A stretch of 64,000 bases of DNA, from the NCBI GenBank assembly GCA_013399855.1, contig VXAY01007012.1, positions 490,793-554,792 of the forward strand. Reading direction: 5' to 3'. This stretch comes from Oxyruncus cristatus. Its lineage: Eukaryota; Chordata; Aves; Passeriformes; Cotingidae. Of the stretch, positions 10,660 through 21,000 are shown one piece after another. The translations under genes were made by a program, and so were the position numbers. The notes beneath the pieces are model-generated. The model was not told the origin of the DNA. It saw nothing but the letters and a program-made list of their open reading frames with translations, and did not search any database. How positions within the stretch are numbered: position 1 is the first letter of the stretch; each line of letters begins with the position of its first letter.

Positions 10660-12915
10660 CTACAAAATAGCTAAATAGTCACCTTAAACACATCTGAATT
10701 GAACTCACTGTGACTTGGAAGCACAGGGCAAAAACAGGTCCCCACAGATTGTGTAGCCAAATCTTGGAGAGCACAGAGACCACAGACACAGAGAATCAAA
10801 GGGCACAGGATCAGCTTCCAAAGGGGTTGGTAGGCAGGAGATGCTTTTCCCAATTCTTCAGGGTTTTGAAAATAGATCCCTTGTGGTGTGATTACAATAA
10901 GTGAACAGAGTCTTAATAGAGGTTAAGTGGGTGCACAGCAGCGGTTGCTTGAGCTCACGGCTTTGCCATGTTTGCTATGAAACCTCCTGGCAGACTCAAA
11001 AACCATCCCAGACACGACAGATGACACATGAAGTTTAGGTTCAGTGAATTGGGAAGACATTTCTCCATTACAAACTGTCCCCAACTTAGTGCATCTCCAT
11101 GGGACTCTTGCTGGTTCAGCTCAGGGCTTTGCACAGGTCATGGTTAGATTCCCTAAACATCATCTCGTGTATTAGAGAGCTACAACACCTCCAGTGGGAT
11201 CCTCAGCACGAAACTGATCAACATCCTCACTCTGGGAAACTCTTTTTTATTTTTGGTCAGCAATCCTGAAACCAAAACATGCAGCATTTAGCCAGAGGGC
11301 TGGAGGGATGTGCTTCCTCCTGAGCTGTGGCACTGCAAACCCAGTCTTTTAGAGAGTAGGTGGCACTGAGAGCCAGTGGTGGGGCTGGGTTATTAAATAC
11401 CGAAGCACAGGCCCGGATTTTGGGCTTGACTGAGCATCTGTCTTTGCAGAAAATATAGAGAACAACAGCATCACTTCATCCTGAGCATCTTAATACGTGC
11501 CAGCTCTGAGCACCAACGCAGACATTTCACAGCCCACAAGGCCCAGAGAAGGCAGCTATTGTACGAATTGTGAGAGGCGTATTTTGACGTCCCACAAGTA
11601 ATTTTGAGCAAGAAGCTGCTTCTCAGATAAACCCCACCAGATATCCCTGGAAGCAAAGAAAAGCCAGTAGCAAAATATGGTCTCAACGTGACCTCAGCCT
11701 GGCTCCTTTCACATAAAGGCTCAAAATCAGTGGAGGAAGAGGGTTGGATTTATGTTGGAAAAGTATTGGAAGAAGGTCAACTAAAGCCTGTAAAGCCAAA
11801 GGATCTGTCTGGTTCGATAGGGTAGTAGATGGTTTCCAGCTCCCAACCTCAATGCAAACACATTTTCAGTTGAGGAGCAGGTTCAAGGACAGATCCATCA
11901 CCAGGGAAGCTCCCAATAGCTCTGTAGTTTTATTCATCCCGTGTGAAGGGTGTTATTCTGGTTATTTAACCTATGGGAAGGTTTGGGCTTCATGTCACCT
12001 GGATCCAAGGCTGAAGTGGAGCTGCCAGAGCAGGAAATGTTATCCTGCTCCCCTGGGACTGATCCTGCATCCAAAGTCACAACAGAACTGAGAACTGTGT
12101 CCAGCTTTCCTGATAGAAGACAATGTTTCTCCCTTTGAACACGTGCAATGGGAACCATGTTGACAACAAAACCCACCAGCAGATGTGTACCCTGAAAATG
12201 ACAATTCTTACAGCATTTACTAAAAAGTGCTGAAAACGACAACTCAGTTAAAAACAAACAACTGCACACTATTCCCTGTCCCTGTTTCCTAATTAATTTA
12301 TGCAAAAGGAAAAAAAAATATATTTTTCTTCAAATTTGGATGCCAAATTAAAAAAATAACACAGCAAACAGTGCCCAGTCCCACACCTGGGGAGGGATCA
12401 GCTTGAAGGAAGAAGACTGAGGGTCTCCTGCACACAGCTAAGCAGCAGCAGCCCCACAGGTCCAGGTGACACCAGGGTGTTGGGCTGGTGACACGCCATC
12501 ACACTTGTCATTAGTCCCACAGTGAGCAAATGACAGGCACAGTGAGTTGTTAAACCCATGCTGGCTCAGGGAGGAGTGGACAGGTAAGACTTTGGAATTT
12601 GTAAAGCAAATTCCTGCTCGTGACAGGTGATGAAACCTGAATTTTGGAAAATGTGTTCTAAGTCTCCTTCTCCTTTATCCCCTCACTTAGGTAATAAAAT
12701 CATCTAATTATTTTCTGTTTGGTTTTGTAAAGCCGTTTCAAAGTAATTTTGGGAGTGTTCATATTGAGAACATAACAGGGAGTTGTGTTCATATGAAATG
12801 ACTTTCAGCTAGTGTTTTACAAAATGCTTGGAAAATATTCCATCTATCCTGGGTTTGACACTTTGTTTTGTGAAAAAAATTGGCCTTCTTGGTCAAAGCT
12901 CGAGGCAGCAATCAC
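10660..12915. other. Intergenic DNA, no gene seen
   Basis: It is unassigned and moderately AT-rich. Frames at 11744-12091 and 12305-11934 (minus) overlap on opposite strands and show no recognisable product. Confidence 0.45.
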
Positions 12916-12990
12916 TGAATCATAGAATGGTTTAGGTTGGAAGGGACCTTAAAGACCACCTATTTCCAAGCAATATCCTGCCAAATCTCA
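12916..12990 (-). mobile_element. CR1 LINE 3' terminal scrap
   Basis: It shows tgaatcatagaatggtttag, then gttggaagggaccttaaaga and decayed sequence. Confidence 0.88.
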
Positions 12991-13068
12991 ATTCTCAGCA
13001 CAGGTTTGGAGTCATCACATTGAAATAAAAGTCCCCACTTGCTCAAGGCACCCAACAACTGCTGAGGT

Positions 13069-13096
13069 GCACTGGCACTGGCACTGGCACTGGCAC
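13069..13096. repeat. (GCACTG)n hexamer repeat
   Basis: Four tandem units and a partial fifth follow at once on one another. The block is short and pure. Confidence 0.9.
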
Positions 13097-13314
13097 AGGC
13101 CACCAGATACCTGAGCTAAGGGTCCAGTTCTCTGGAGCAGACAAGGATTGGAAGGAAAATTAAAGGGGCGTCTGCCAAGGGGAAGCAGATGAAAAGGGAG
13201 TTCAGTGATCCAGTAAGCCCTCAGTACTCCTCCTCTCTCCTTGTGAGGAACATCACAGATTTAAAGTCCTGGCTCAAAAGGTCACTTCACAAGCGTGAAG
13301 AGCTGTGTCTTAAG

Positions 13315-13600
13315 TCACAGAATCCTAGGATGGTTTGGGTTTGAAGAGATCTTAAAGATCATCTAGTCCAACCCTCCTGCTGTGGGCAGGGACACCTTCC
13401 ACTAGAGCAGGTTGCTCAAAGCCCTGTCCAACCTGGCCTTGAACATTTCCAGGGGTGGAGCATCTACCGTCTCTCTGGGCAACCTGTTCCAACCTTTCAC
13501 CACTCTCAAATCTAGCCTGAGTCGATCCTCCCTTAGTTTAAAACCATCACCCGTTGTCCTATCACCACAGGCCCTGCTAAAAAGTCTGACCTCCCCACCC
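13315..13600 (-). mobile_element. CR1 LINE 3' fragment
   Basis: The plus strand reads tcacagaatcctaggatggt, tcatctagtccaaccctcct, gtgggcagggacaccttcca, gggcaacctgttccaacctt and aaaaccatcacccgttgtcc. It is reverse-complemented CR1. Confidence 0.94.
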
Positions 13601-13739
13601 CCTTCACCCAGTGCAAACCCTGAACAGGCTGAACCAACCCCTTTGAGGGAAAGCACTCCAGGATCAGCTGCCACAGCTCACAGTTAATGGCTCCTGCTCC
13701 CATCAGCCAGGTACGAGCTGTTTGCCGGCTCTAAATCTC

Positions 13740-14290
13740 CCGTTACAGCCTCCTCTGCCGTGCAGCACACATGGATTAATAGCAGCTTTCTACTTTTGAG
13801 GTTACAGCTGATCCGAAAGTCCCCAGAAGAAAGGGCGAGTTTCCTAAGCAGCATGACTGACAAGACGGCGAAGAGGGAGTTTATTCAGAGCATTATCTAA
13901 TTCATTCCCCAGTGAAGGAAACTCATCTACTTTTGAGACTTAAAACTTCTAAAGAAAACTGCTATGATCTAAAGAGATTGGCCATAAAACTATTTGTATT
14001 GAAAACTTAGCCAGCATGCCTTTAGTGAACTTCATTCATTAACATTCTTCCTGGCAAGGTTTCCATATCTCAGCGTTCATTTTATACTTTAATTTGGTTA
14101 GTAGGTCTTTGTTTAATCGTCCTATTGAAAGGAGAACAAAGAAGGTTTAGGTGATACAGTGAAGTAATACACTATATTTTATCTCTGGAAAGCCCAGACA
14201 AAGTCAGCAGGCTCTGATACCCTCCGATTTGGGGTGGTTTTTTTATTCCCTTTCTCTTCCAGGACATTTGGAATCACAAATCAGTTGCGG
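13740..14290. promoter_or_regulatory. Unique block, possible conserved non-coding element
   Basis: It is non-repetitive, AT-rich and evenly textured. It has a SOX-like aacaaag at 14135-14141, a forkhead-like tttgtttaat near 14109 and several homeodomain-like cores. It lies 1.5-2 kb beyond the inferred TAF3 transcript end. Function is inferred from texture only. Confidence 0.25.
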
Positions 14291-15515
14291 AGCATAAAGA
14301 TCCTCACTGTACTTAGCTGCGGACACCTTCAGAAGAGAAACACCTTGTCAAGCAGAGAAATGATGCTTTGAGCACGACATACAGCCCCGAAGGAAGATTA
14401 TCTTGGGAAAAGTGCATTCCCATTACTCTGGGGATGGATGCTATGCATTTATATCTCCATCTTCCAATAAAAAACAGTAGTCAAGATGGTTGAGCTTTGT
14501 GCTTACTGTCTTGATATCAACTTCACGCTTTCTTCCTGGGTGCAAAATCCATTAACAAGTTGCAGTTTTGCCTAATGAGTAACACACTTCACAGCCAGCA
14601 CCCAGCCATGCCACTTTCTCCAGTGATCCGCAGGCACAGGCTGCCCTAAAGGAGGATTTATGGGATAAAAAGGATAAAGGAACTCTCCTGGTTTCACAGT
14701 AAATGGAGCTGCTCCCCAGCCTCAATGCCGGCTGTACCACTGGGCAGCTCCTGGGCTGTTGTAAACTGACACAGCTCCCACTGGATCCAGATAAAAATCT
14801 GGCCCCAGAGTAATGGCAGGAATCAACAAGCTTTTCTCACAGAATAGTTTTTATGCTCTTTTCTGGAATACTTACTACCAGCCCTCACTGTCCTGCTTAA
14901 ATCCACTATGCCTGGTGCACCCAGGGAATGAGGAAAATTGTACCTGCCTTCTTTTATACTGCAGCAGATGGCAAGTTGTCTCCTCACTGAAAGCTCTTTA
15001 ATTCTTTACTTTCTAAACTTTACTCCAGTTCTGCTCTAAACACCCACCGAAACGCACGTTTTCCAGAGGCAGAGCTCCCGACTGATGCTCCTCTTGATCA
15101 AACTGCACTCCAAAGCAGGAAAACTGCTCAGAGACTCTGATGCTCTGCCATGACATCCGTCGAGCAAACCAACCTGCAGCCCACCTGCCGTGCCCTCTTC
15201 CCATGGACGGCTGTGTCCAAAACCCAAATCATAAGATGATTCAGAAGAACACAGATCCCAACCATAAAATCAAGCAGCCAACCAAGGGAGCAGCCCTAAC
15301 TGCTCTCTAACTCTCCATAAACTAAGCTTATGGAGAAGAGGCCCAACCTGTGAGGACACAGCAGCAAATGCGGAGGTCTGGGGAAGGAGCTGGGCTTCCT
15401 GAGCGTTGGGGCTGTAAAAAAAGTCCGTGCCACACGGCTGCTCAGGGTGTAACTATTTTTGGAAGCTGATTATTCGTTTATACCCCTGATTCCTGATACA
15501 CACCAGCACAAGTGA
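14291..15515. other. Intergenic DNA, no gene seen
   Basis: It is unassigned sequence with no repeat family or coding signal that I recognise. Confidence 0.45.
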
Positions 15516-15519
15516 AAGG

Positions 15520-15605
15520 GGAGGCAGGCTCAGCACCAAGCCCAGCTTCAAACCGGTGACCCGGAGGTGAAGGGCCCCTTCTCCTGTTACTAATCCCCTC
15601 AGCCA
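15520..15605 (-). repeat. Possible MIR-like SINE scrap
   Basis: The pattern 'cccagcttcaaaccggtgac', 'ttctcctgttactaatcccc' and 'agccacacaagcctcct' loosely follows the reverse complement of a MIR or tRNA-derived SINE head. It is weakly supported. Confidence 0.3.
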
Positions 15606-15849
15606 CACAAGCCTCCTGAAAACGATGCTTTGGTTTTATTACCACAGGGGTCATTTATAAAATCATAAAACCCAGAGTAAGAAACCAGCCCAGTGGCAGC
15701 AAGGCCGAGCATGCACAGAAATAGCTCACCCAAACCGCCAAGTTCGGCCCTCCCATGGCATCCTGAGTGATTCAGGTGACTGAACGTGAGCAGTTCTGAT
15801 TCATGGAGAGGAGGAGGAAGTGGATAAACAACTTACCAAAAGCTAATTC

Positions 15850-15855
15850 TTTATT
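15850..15855 (-). terminator. Candidate distal polyadenylation signal of TAF3
   Basis: The minus strand reads AATAAA, followed about 15-25 bases on by a T/G-rich stretch (tttggtaagttgttt). This is the usual arrangement of signal, cleavage site and downstream element. It is the last such signal before DNA with no UTR-like character. Confidence 0.5.
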
Positions 15856-17101
15856 ATTGCAACCAGAAATGACCAAAGACGGTGTATTTCATATGTCTGC
15901 ACATTTACATGTGGAAAAAAACCAAGAAATCAGGTTTGCAACAGCCAACAATTCAAAATAAAATAAAATAAAAAAATCAAACCCAAGAACTTTCTTGACT
16001 GGTAATTAGCAGGGACAGAATATAAACGAGGTGGCATCGAACAAAGCAGGTAACAGTGCACTTTTAATAAACCAATTTCATCCATATCTCCACTGATTTG
16101 CAATTTAACAGTTCTATCAGCAAAGTCTCATTTCCCTAACTGGACTGGTACTTTTATAAACATGACTAATTCATTCTCATTAATATCAATTTGGATGCAT
16201 TTAAAAAATAACTCTTAATATCTGCACAACAGGTTAAAGGGTCATATTCTCCAACATCAGATGTTCCCACTGCATGGCTTAAAGCAGAAATATCCCCAAA
16301 CTAAGCAACGAAACCTAAAATTGATTGGAAAACAAAAGACCTATACTTTTTATTCAAGATTTATTTCTATGTAGCTCTGAGACCCACTGCTCCACAACAT
16401 CTAATACTGACTTTTTTTTTTTTTCCCTCCGCAATTTCCCCCCATATTTTCAATGGGGAATGTGACTTGTATTCGCTTTATTGGTCTTTCCAAGGGGGAT
16501 ACACAGAGCAGGGGAAGACATCTGCATCTCCTCCACCTAAACACGATCCCGACCCTTTTGACAAACTCACTAATACTTGTTAAAAGAAAAAAAAGAGGAG
16601 AAGAAGAGAAAAAAAAGCTCCGTTCCAGCTACAGTTTAACACGCCGTGGCTGCCACCAGAAGTGCAGAGCCCCCCTGGCCTAAGCTCCCAATTCAGAAGG
16701 CATTTAAGCACATGTATAACCAAGTGTGGGAACAGGCTCCTTGAAGGCAATAGGATTACTCACTTCTTAAGAAGTTACCACATGTTTAAGTATCTGAATC
16801 GAGGCCTAATTACGGTGCTGGCCGTCTCCTCGTGCACGCACTGCTGGGGCAGGGCTTGCCAATCCCTCACAGTCATGAGGACAGGGCCTGTGTCACACAG
16901 GCTTTTAGTAGCTGCTAGGTTTGTATTCTCGGGGCAAACGACAACAAAAATCCTCAAGCCCTACAAAATAATTAGGAAAAAAAAAAATTACTTTATAAAT
17001 ATCAGGTATTTACACGTGTGAAAATCTTTTAATGGGAGAAGTGTTTTTTACACACCGATGAAATGTACAAGCCACGAAAAGGGACGTTGACAAAGACTAA
17101 G

Positions 17102-17175
17102 AAAAAAACCAAAAAAAACAAAAAAAACCCAACCAAACAAAAAACAACAACAACAAAAAAAACCCCAACCAAAAA
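17102..17175 (-). repeat. 74-nt U/G-only tract in TAF3 3' UTR
   Basis: The plus strand contains only A and C here, so the transcript reads only U and G: U runs broken by UUGG and UUG triplets. U/UG-rich RNA is the usual target of CELF and ELAV-type proteins. It may also be simple low-complexity sequence. Confidence 0.7.
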
Positions 17176-17901
17176 TCAAAGTATAAAATATATTACAGGT
17201 CCACCAAAAGAAATTCACACGGAAGAAAAAAATCGACACAATAGAAACTTTTTTTTTTTTTTTAAAAATAGAAGATATATCACAAAAGCTTGAACATGTT
17301 TATTTCATGTTAGTACTAAAAATCAAGGAAAAAAGCTTCATATATTCTCGTCACAAAAATATTTACCAGCCACTTTTTATTTCCACATTATGATTATCTG
17401 GCTCAGCAGGAGTCGAGGCTGAACTGCATCCAGACTACAGAAATCATTCCAAAAGGTTGTCTCAGTTTACAACTTACTGCAATTTACATTTTCTCCTCCT
17501 CTCAGCACCTTCCTGCAAAGGTTCAAGAGGGCTTAATAACAAATTGAGAAGGAATAGGACAGATATCTGTATTTACAACATTCATCCGTGTTGCTGCCGA
17601 GCCACAGGGCGGGAGCGGCACCAGGAACCACCCAAGTCTTCACAGCGCTCTGTGCAAATTCCCCTTGGGAAGGGAAACAACGGCATGAGAACGTGCCAAA
17701 ATCCAATCCCCTGGGCTCGGACGGTCTGTGGAACCCAACAGCCCCTGAGCGAGGGCATCTCCTCGCCCCGGATTCGCTCCAGAGACACAACCCCAACAGC
17801 CGGTGGCGGAGGGGGACAGGAGCAGGATGGATCCCTCCCGCAGCCGAGTCAGGGCAGGAGGTGCCGCGGCGACCGCATGACTTCAGCCCGCTGGGGTGTC
17901 C

Positions 17902-18016
17902 TCAGTGCGCCCTGTGCTTCCTCTTCTTGTGTTTTTTATCCTTCCTTTTGTTGGCACACTTGGAGCAGAACCATTGCATCTCCTCTGGGGGAGCGGCAGT
18001 CAGCCCAACGCAAGGC
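17902..18016 (-). CDS. TAF3: TAF3 terminal coding exon: PHD second half, basic tail and stop
   Basis: The exon follows the acceptor ctgcccgcag. Its first base completes the Trp codon. It then reads PCVGLTAAPPEEMQWFCSKC, which supplies the last three PHD cysteines. A lysine/arginine-rich tail ends in KHKKRKHRAH and a TGA at 17904-17902. The tail resembles a nuclear localisation or nucleic-acid-binding sequence. Compared with the mammalian version as I recall it, the loop reads GLTAAPP where mammals have GIMTAPP, a modest change outside the zinc ligands. Confidence 0.97.
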
Positions 18017-21000
18017 CTGCGGGCAGGAGAATATTGTATGACCTCAGCGGAGTAACGTTACTTCTGTTTCTCACCCCCCCAAAAATACAACTTTTCAGAG
18101 GGAGACAGGCCTTCAAATTAATGTAGCAGCTATATTATCATTCTCTTAATGAATGTAATGATCTAACAGAAACCTAAAAACTCCTGCTTTGAAACAAACA
18201 GAAAAAAAATCAAAAGGACACTCAGATAAAAAATGTTATTTTAGTAGAAAATATGCCTGCACTTTCAGGTGTAATAGACTAGATTTAAAATAATTTCAAA
18301 TGCTTCTTTAACACATCTGCAAAAAAACCTTATGCTTTTATGTAGTTTTTTTTTAAAAAAATGCCTAAAAAGTGATTAATTCCCCCCAACCCTTTTATAA
18401 GAGCTGACATTTATATTACTGTTCATACAATGCTTCATAATTTGAACTGTCTATCTGTATACACTGTGCTCATAATCCTGTAGTTCTCGCAAAATTACCA
18501 GAATCAGCAATATTTCCCAGCAGTTTCAAAAACAACCGTTATCACCAATGCCCATTAATTAAAAAGTAACTCTCCTTCACAGCTTAAAATCTGCTTTTTC
18601 AAATTTCAGAGCAACAGAGATAAAAATATCTCCCAGATTATTAAATTGGACACAGTAAAGCTATTTAAATATTCTCAACGTCACAAACTATTAAAAAAAA
18701 AAAAAAAAAAAGAAGTTTTTTTAATAATATAGCCCCAATCTGCCAGGGACTGGCAGAGTAGGATGGATGAGAGGAACTTACCAGTGATACCAATCATCGC
18801 AGTCATCACAACCTATCATTGGACTGCCATCATCTGGCTTGTTACAGCCAGGACAGATCCAGATCTGGTTACCCCACTCGTCTCGGATCTGGTGCAAAGA
18901 AAAGCAAAGTTAGCTGGTTTTCAGGGCTAAGCAGGCAGGAAAATTGACATTAAAATAACAAAATGAAAGGTTTCTTGCTTATCTGACTAAGCCATTCAGC
19001 GGCCAGTGCTGCTGTTTATGAGTTCTCTGATCATGAGAGCTCGGCGTTATGTCGTAATTGATTTTCCTGCACCGCACATGACGACAAAACCATGTATTTT
19101 TTCTGTGTTGTCCTGTAAACCAGTAAAGCCAGTTACACCACCTGACCTAAGCATGGGCATTCACACACAGCAGCCAGGGCTTAAGGACACAATTCCTTCT
19201 CTGTCTATACTTTTAAAATTCGACCCTGTTAATGGGAAGCAGGAGCCACGGCAGCCTCCTGTGTAAGATAACAGTCTTATATGCATGTAAAATATACAGT
19301 GCCGTGTGTATATATTGCTGCATTACTTATTAGCCAAAGTCTTCAACTCCAACGAGCTGATAAGATCAGGATATAAAAAAAGTTGTTACTGAGTAACTTT
19401 CCATTCCCCTTATGACATTTATGTCACAGTACAATTTACTAAAGGGTAAATGAAACAAGAAAGGCAGATCATTTACAGTGCGAGGCAGCTGCTCACCGGG
19501 TTTATCATATTCAGAGCTTTATGCATTTTTTTTAATGTTTATATCCCACCAGACCCCATTGTTTGTGTTTTTAAACTTCCAGTGGTTTCTTGAACAGCTC
19601 TTTGGTAAAAACATACACGCAAAATGTCACAAAATCCACCTAAAGGAGTGCAATTAACAACACAAAGTACAAAATGTCTGGGGTATTACCCTGACTCCAT
19701 CATTCCTTTATGAAGATTTGCACATTATCGCTGAATCTCAAAAACAGAAACTGTTTTGTTCTCAGCTTTTGTGCATTTACACATATCTCAGGCAATAACT
19801 TTTTGCTATCTGCACAGCTTATAAAAGTGATATTAAAAAGTAGCAGATGAAAAGCCCCAAATGTTCCCAGTAAAAAAAAAAAAAAAGCCACTACACGGTG
19901 GTCTGTACATCTTACACCACTTCCTGAAAAATCAATAGGAATGTACCAGAGCGGCAACCAACACATCACTCTTCCCTGACTCCTCTTAAAGCCCTGAATG
20001 TTTTTGTGGTTTAAAATTCGAAAATACAAGGCCCAGGAATACTAAGCAGGAAACAATCCCCATCCCAACAGCGATACGGAGTAGGCAACGTCATAAAACG
20101 AATTCGATTTCTGAGCTGATTGATTGCAATAATCATTCCTATCTACCATCTAATCTCACATCTGCAAAGTCATTTTAAGTTGGTAGAGACACATCTGCTC
20201 CTCAGGTGAAGTGTCCGGGCTCGGTGTGAAGAGGTCCAGAGGTATTTTAGTGGGATAACCTCGCTGGGGAGGGAGGGGATGCTGTGCCATGGTGCTGCAG
20301 AGAAGGAGTGCTGTGGGACATTGGGCTGAGGACTTACAGCCCTTTACAACCTGCTTGAACAACCTGGCTGCACTCACCTCATCCCCCAGGCATGGGCACC
20401 CCATTTCTGGTGCTGCCTGTTTCAGGCACTGGCTGTGCCAGGTGTAGGCAGAGCTGTTTGATGTTGCCCCATTAGAAAACAGACACCCTAACTTTTCCAA
20501 ACTTACTTTTTCAGCACTTTTTTCCCCCTGCAGAACGCCTGTCTCAGGCTCTCAGGGGCTGGAGAGGGGCAGGGTGGTCTATAATCACCAAAACCTCTGC
20601 CTGTTTGTTAAACAAGAACTTGGGTTACTGAATGAGGATATTAAAAATATTGCGTAAGTTCTTGTTCCTTAATGAGCCAAGGGTCGTGGAAGGAGGGACA
20701 GAATGGGATTGCTGAAGGCTATGTCGGTACAAACCCCTGAGAGCTCATGAGCAGAGCACTAGTACTGATCCTACACAGAGATCCCACAGCATTTCCTCTT
20801 TTTTTAAACTATAAAATCACCCTCCCATCCTCCCCTCCAGAAGGGAGTTGCGCACTTTTGTCACACTGGCTCCACTCTTATCTCTACAAAGAGTTTTCCT
20901 GTGTGACCTGGGGAAAACCACACCAATGTTCTGTGTCCTGGGTTCCCTTCACACAGGAGGCTAATAGTTATTAATTATTTTCTTCTTCTTCAATCTCTCC

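Larger units (their letters stand above)
15830..17901 (-). other. TAF3: TAF3 3' UTR (inferred extent)
   Basis: The AT-rich DNA after the TGA has no open frame of note. Several AATAAA hexamers occur on the minus strand, at about 17381-17376, 16365-16360, 16354-16349 and 15855-15850. The most distal, at 15855-15850, is followed by a GT/T-rich stretch suited to cleavage, so I place the end near 15830. Shorter forms ending at the upstream signals are possible. The extent is an inference from signals and needs transcript data. Confidence 0.6.

Noticed and set aside
13402..13687. Overlapping open frames of about 90 codons on both strands
   Set aside because: They lie within a CR1 3' fragment and are typical by-products of that repeat.
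17063..17293. Lys/Thr-rich open frame on the plus strand
   Set aside because: It is a translation of A/C-only low-complexity DNA within the TAF3 3' UTR, antisense.
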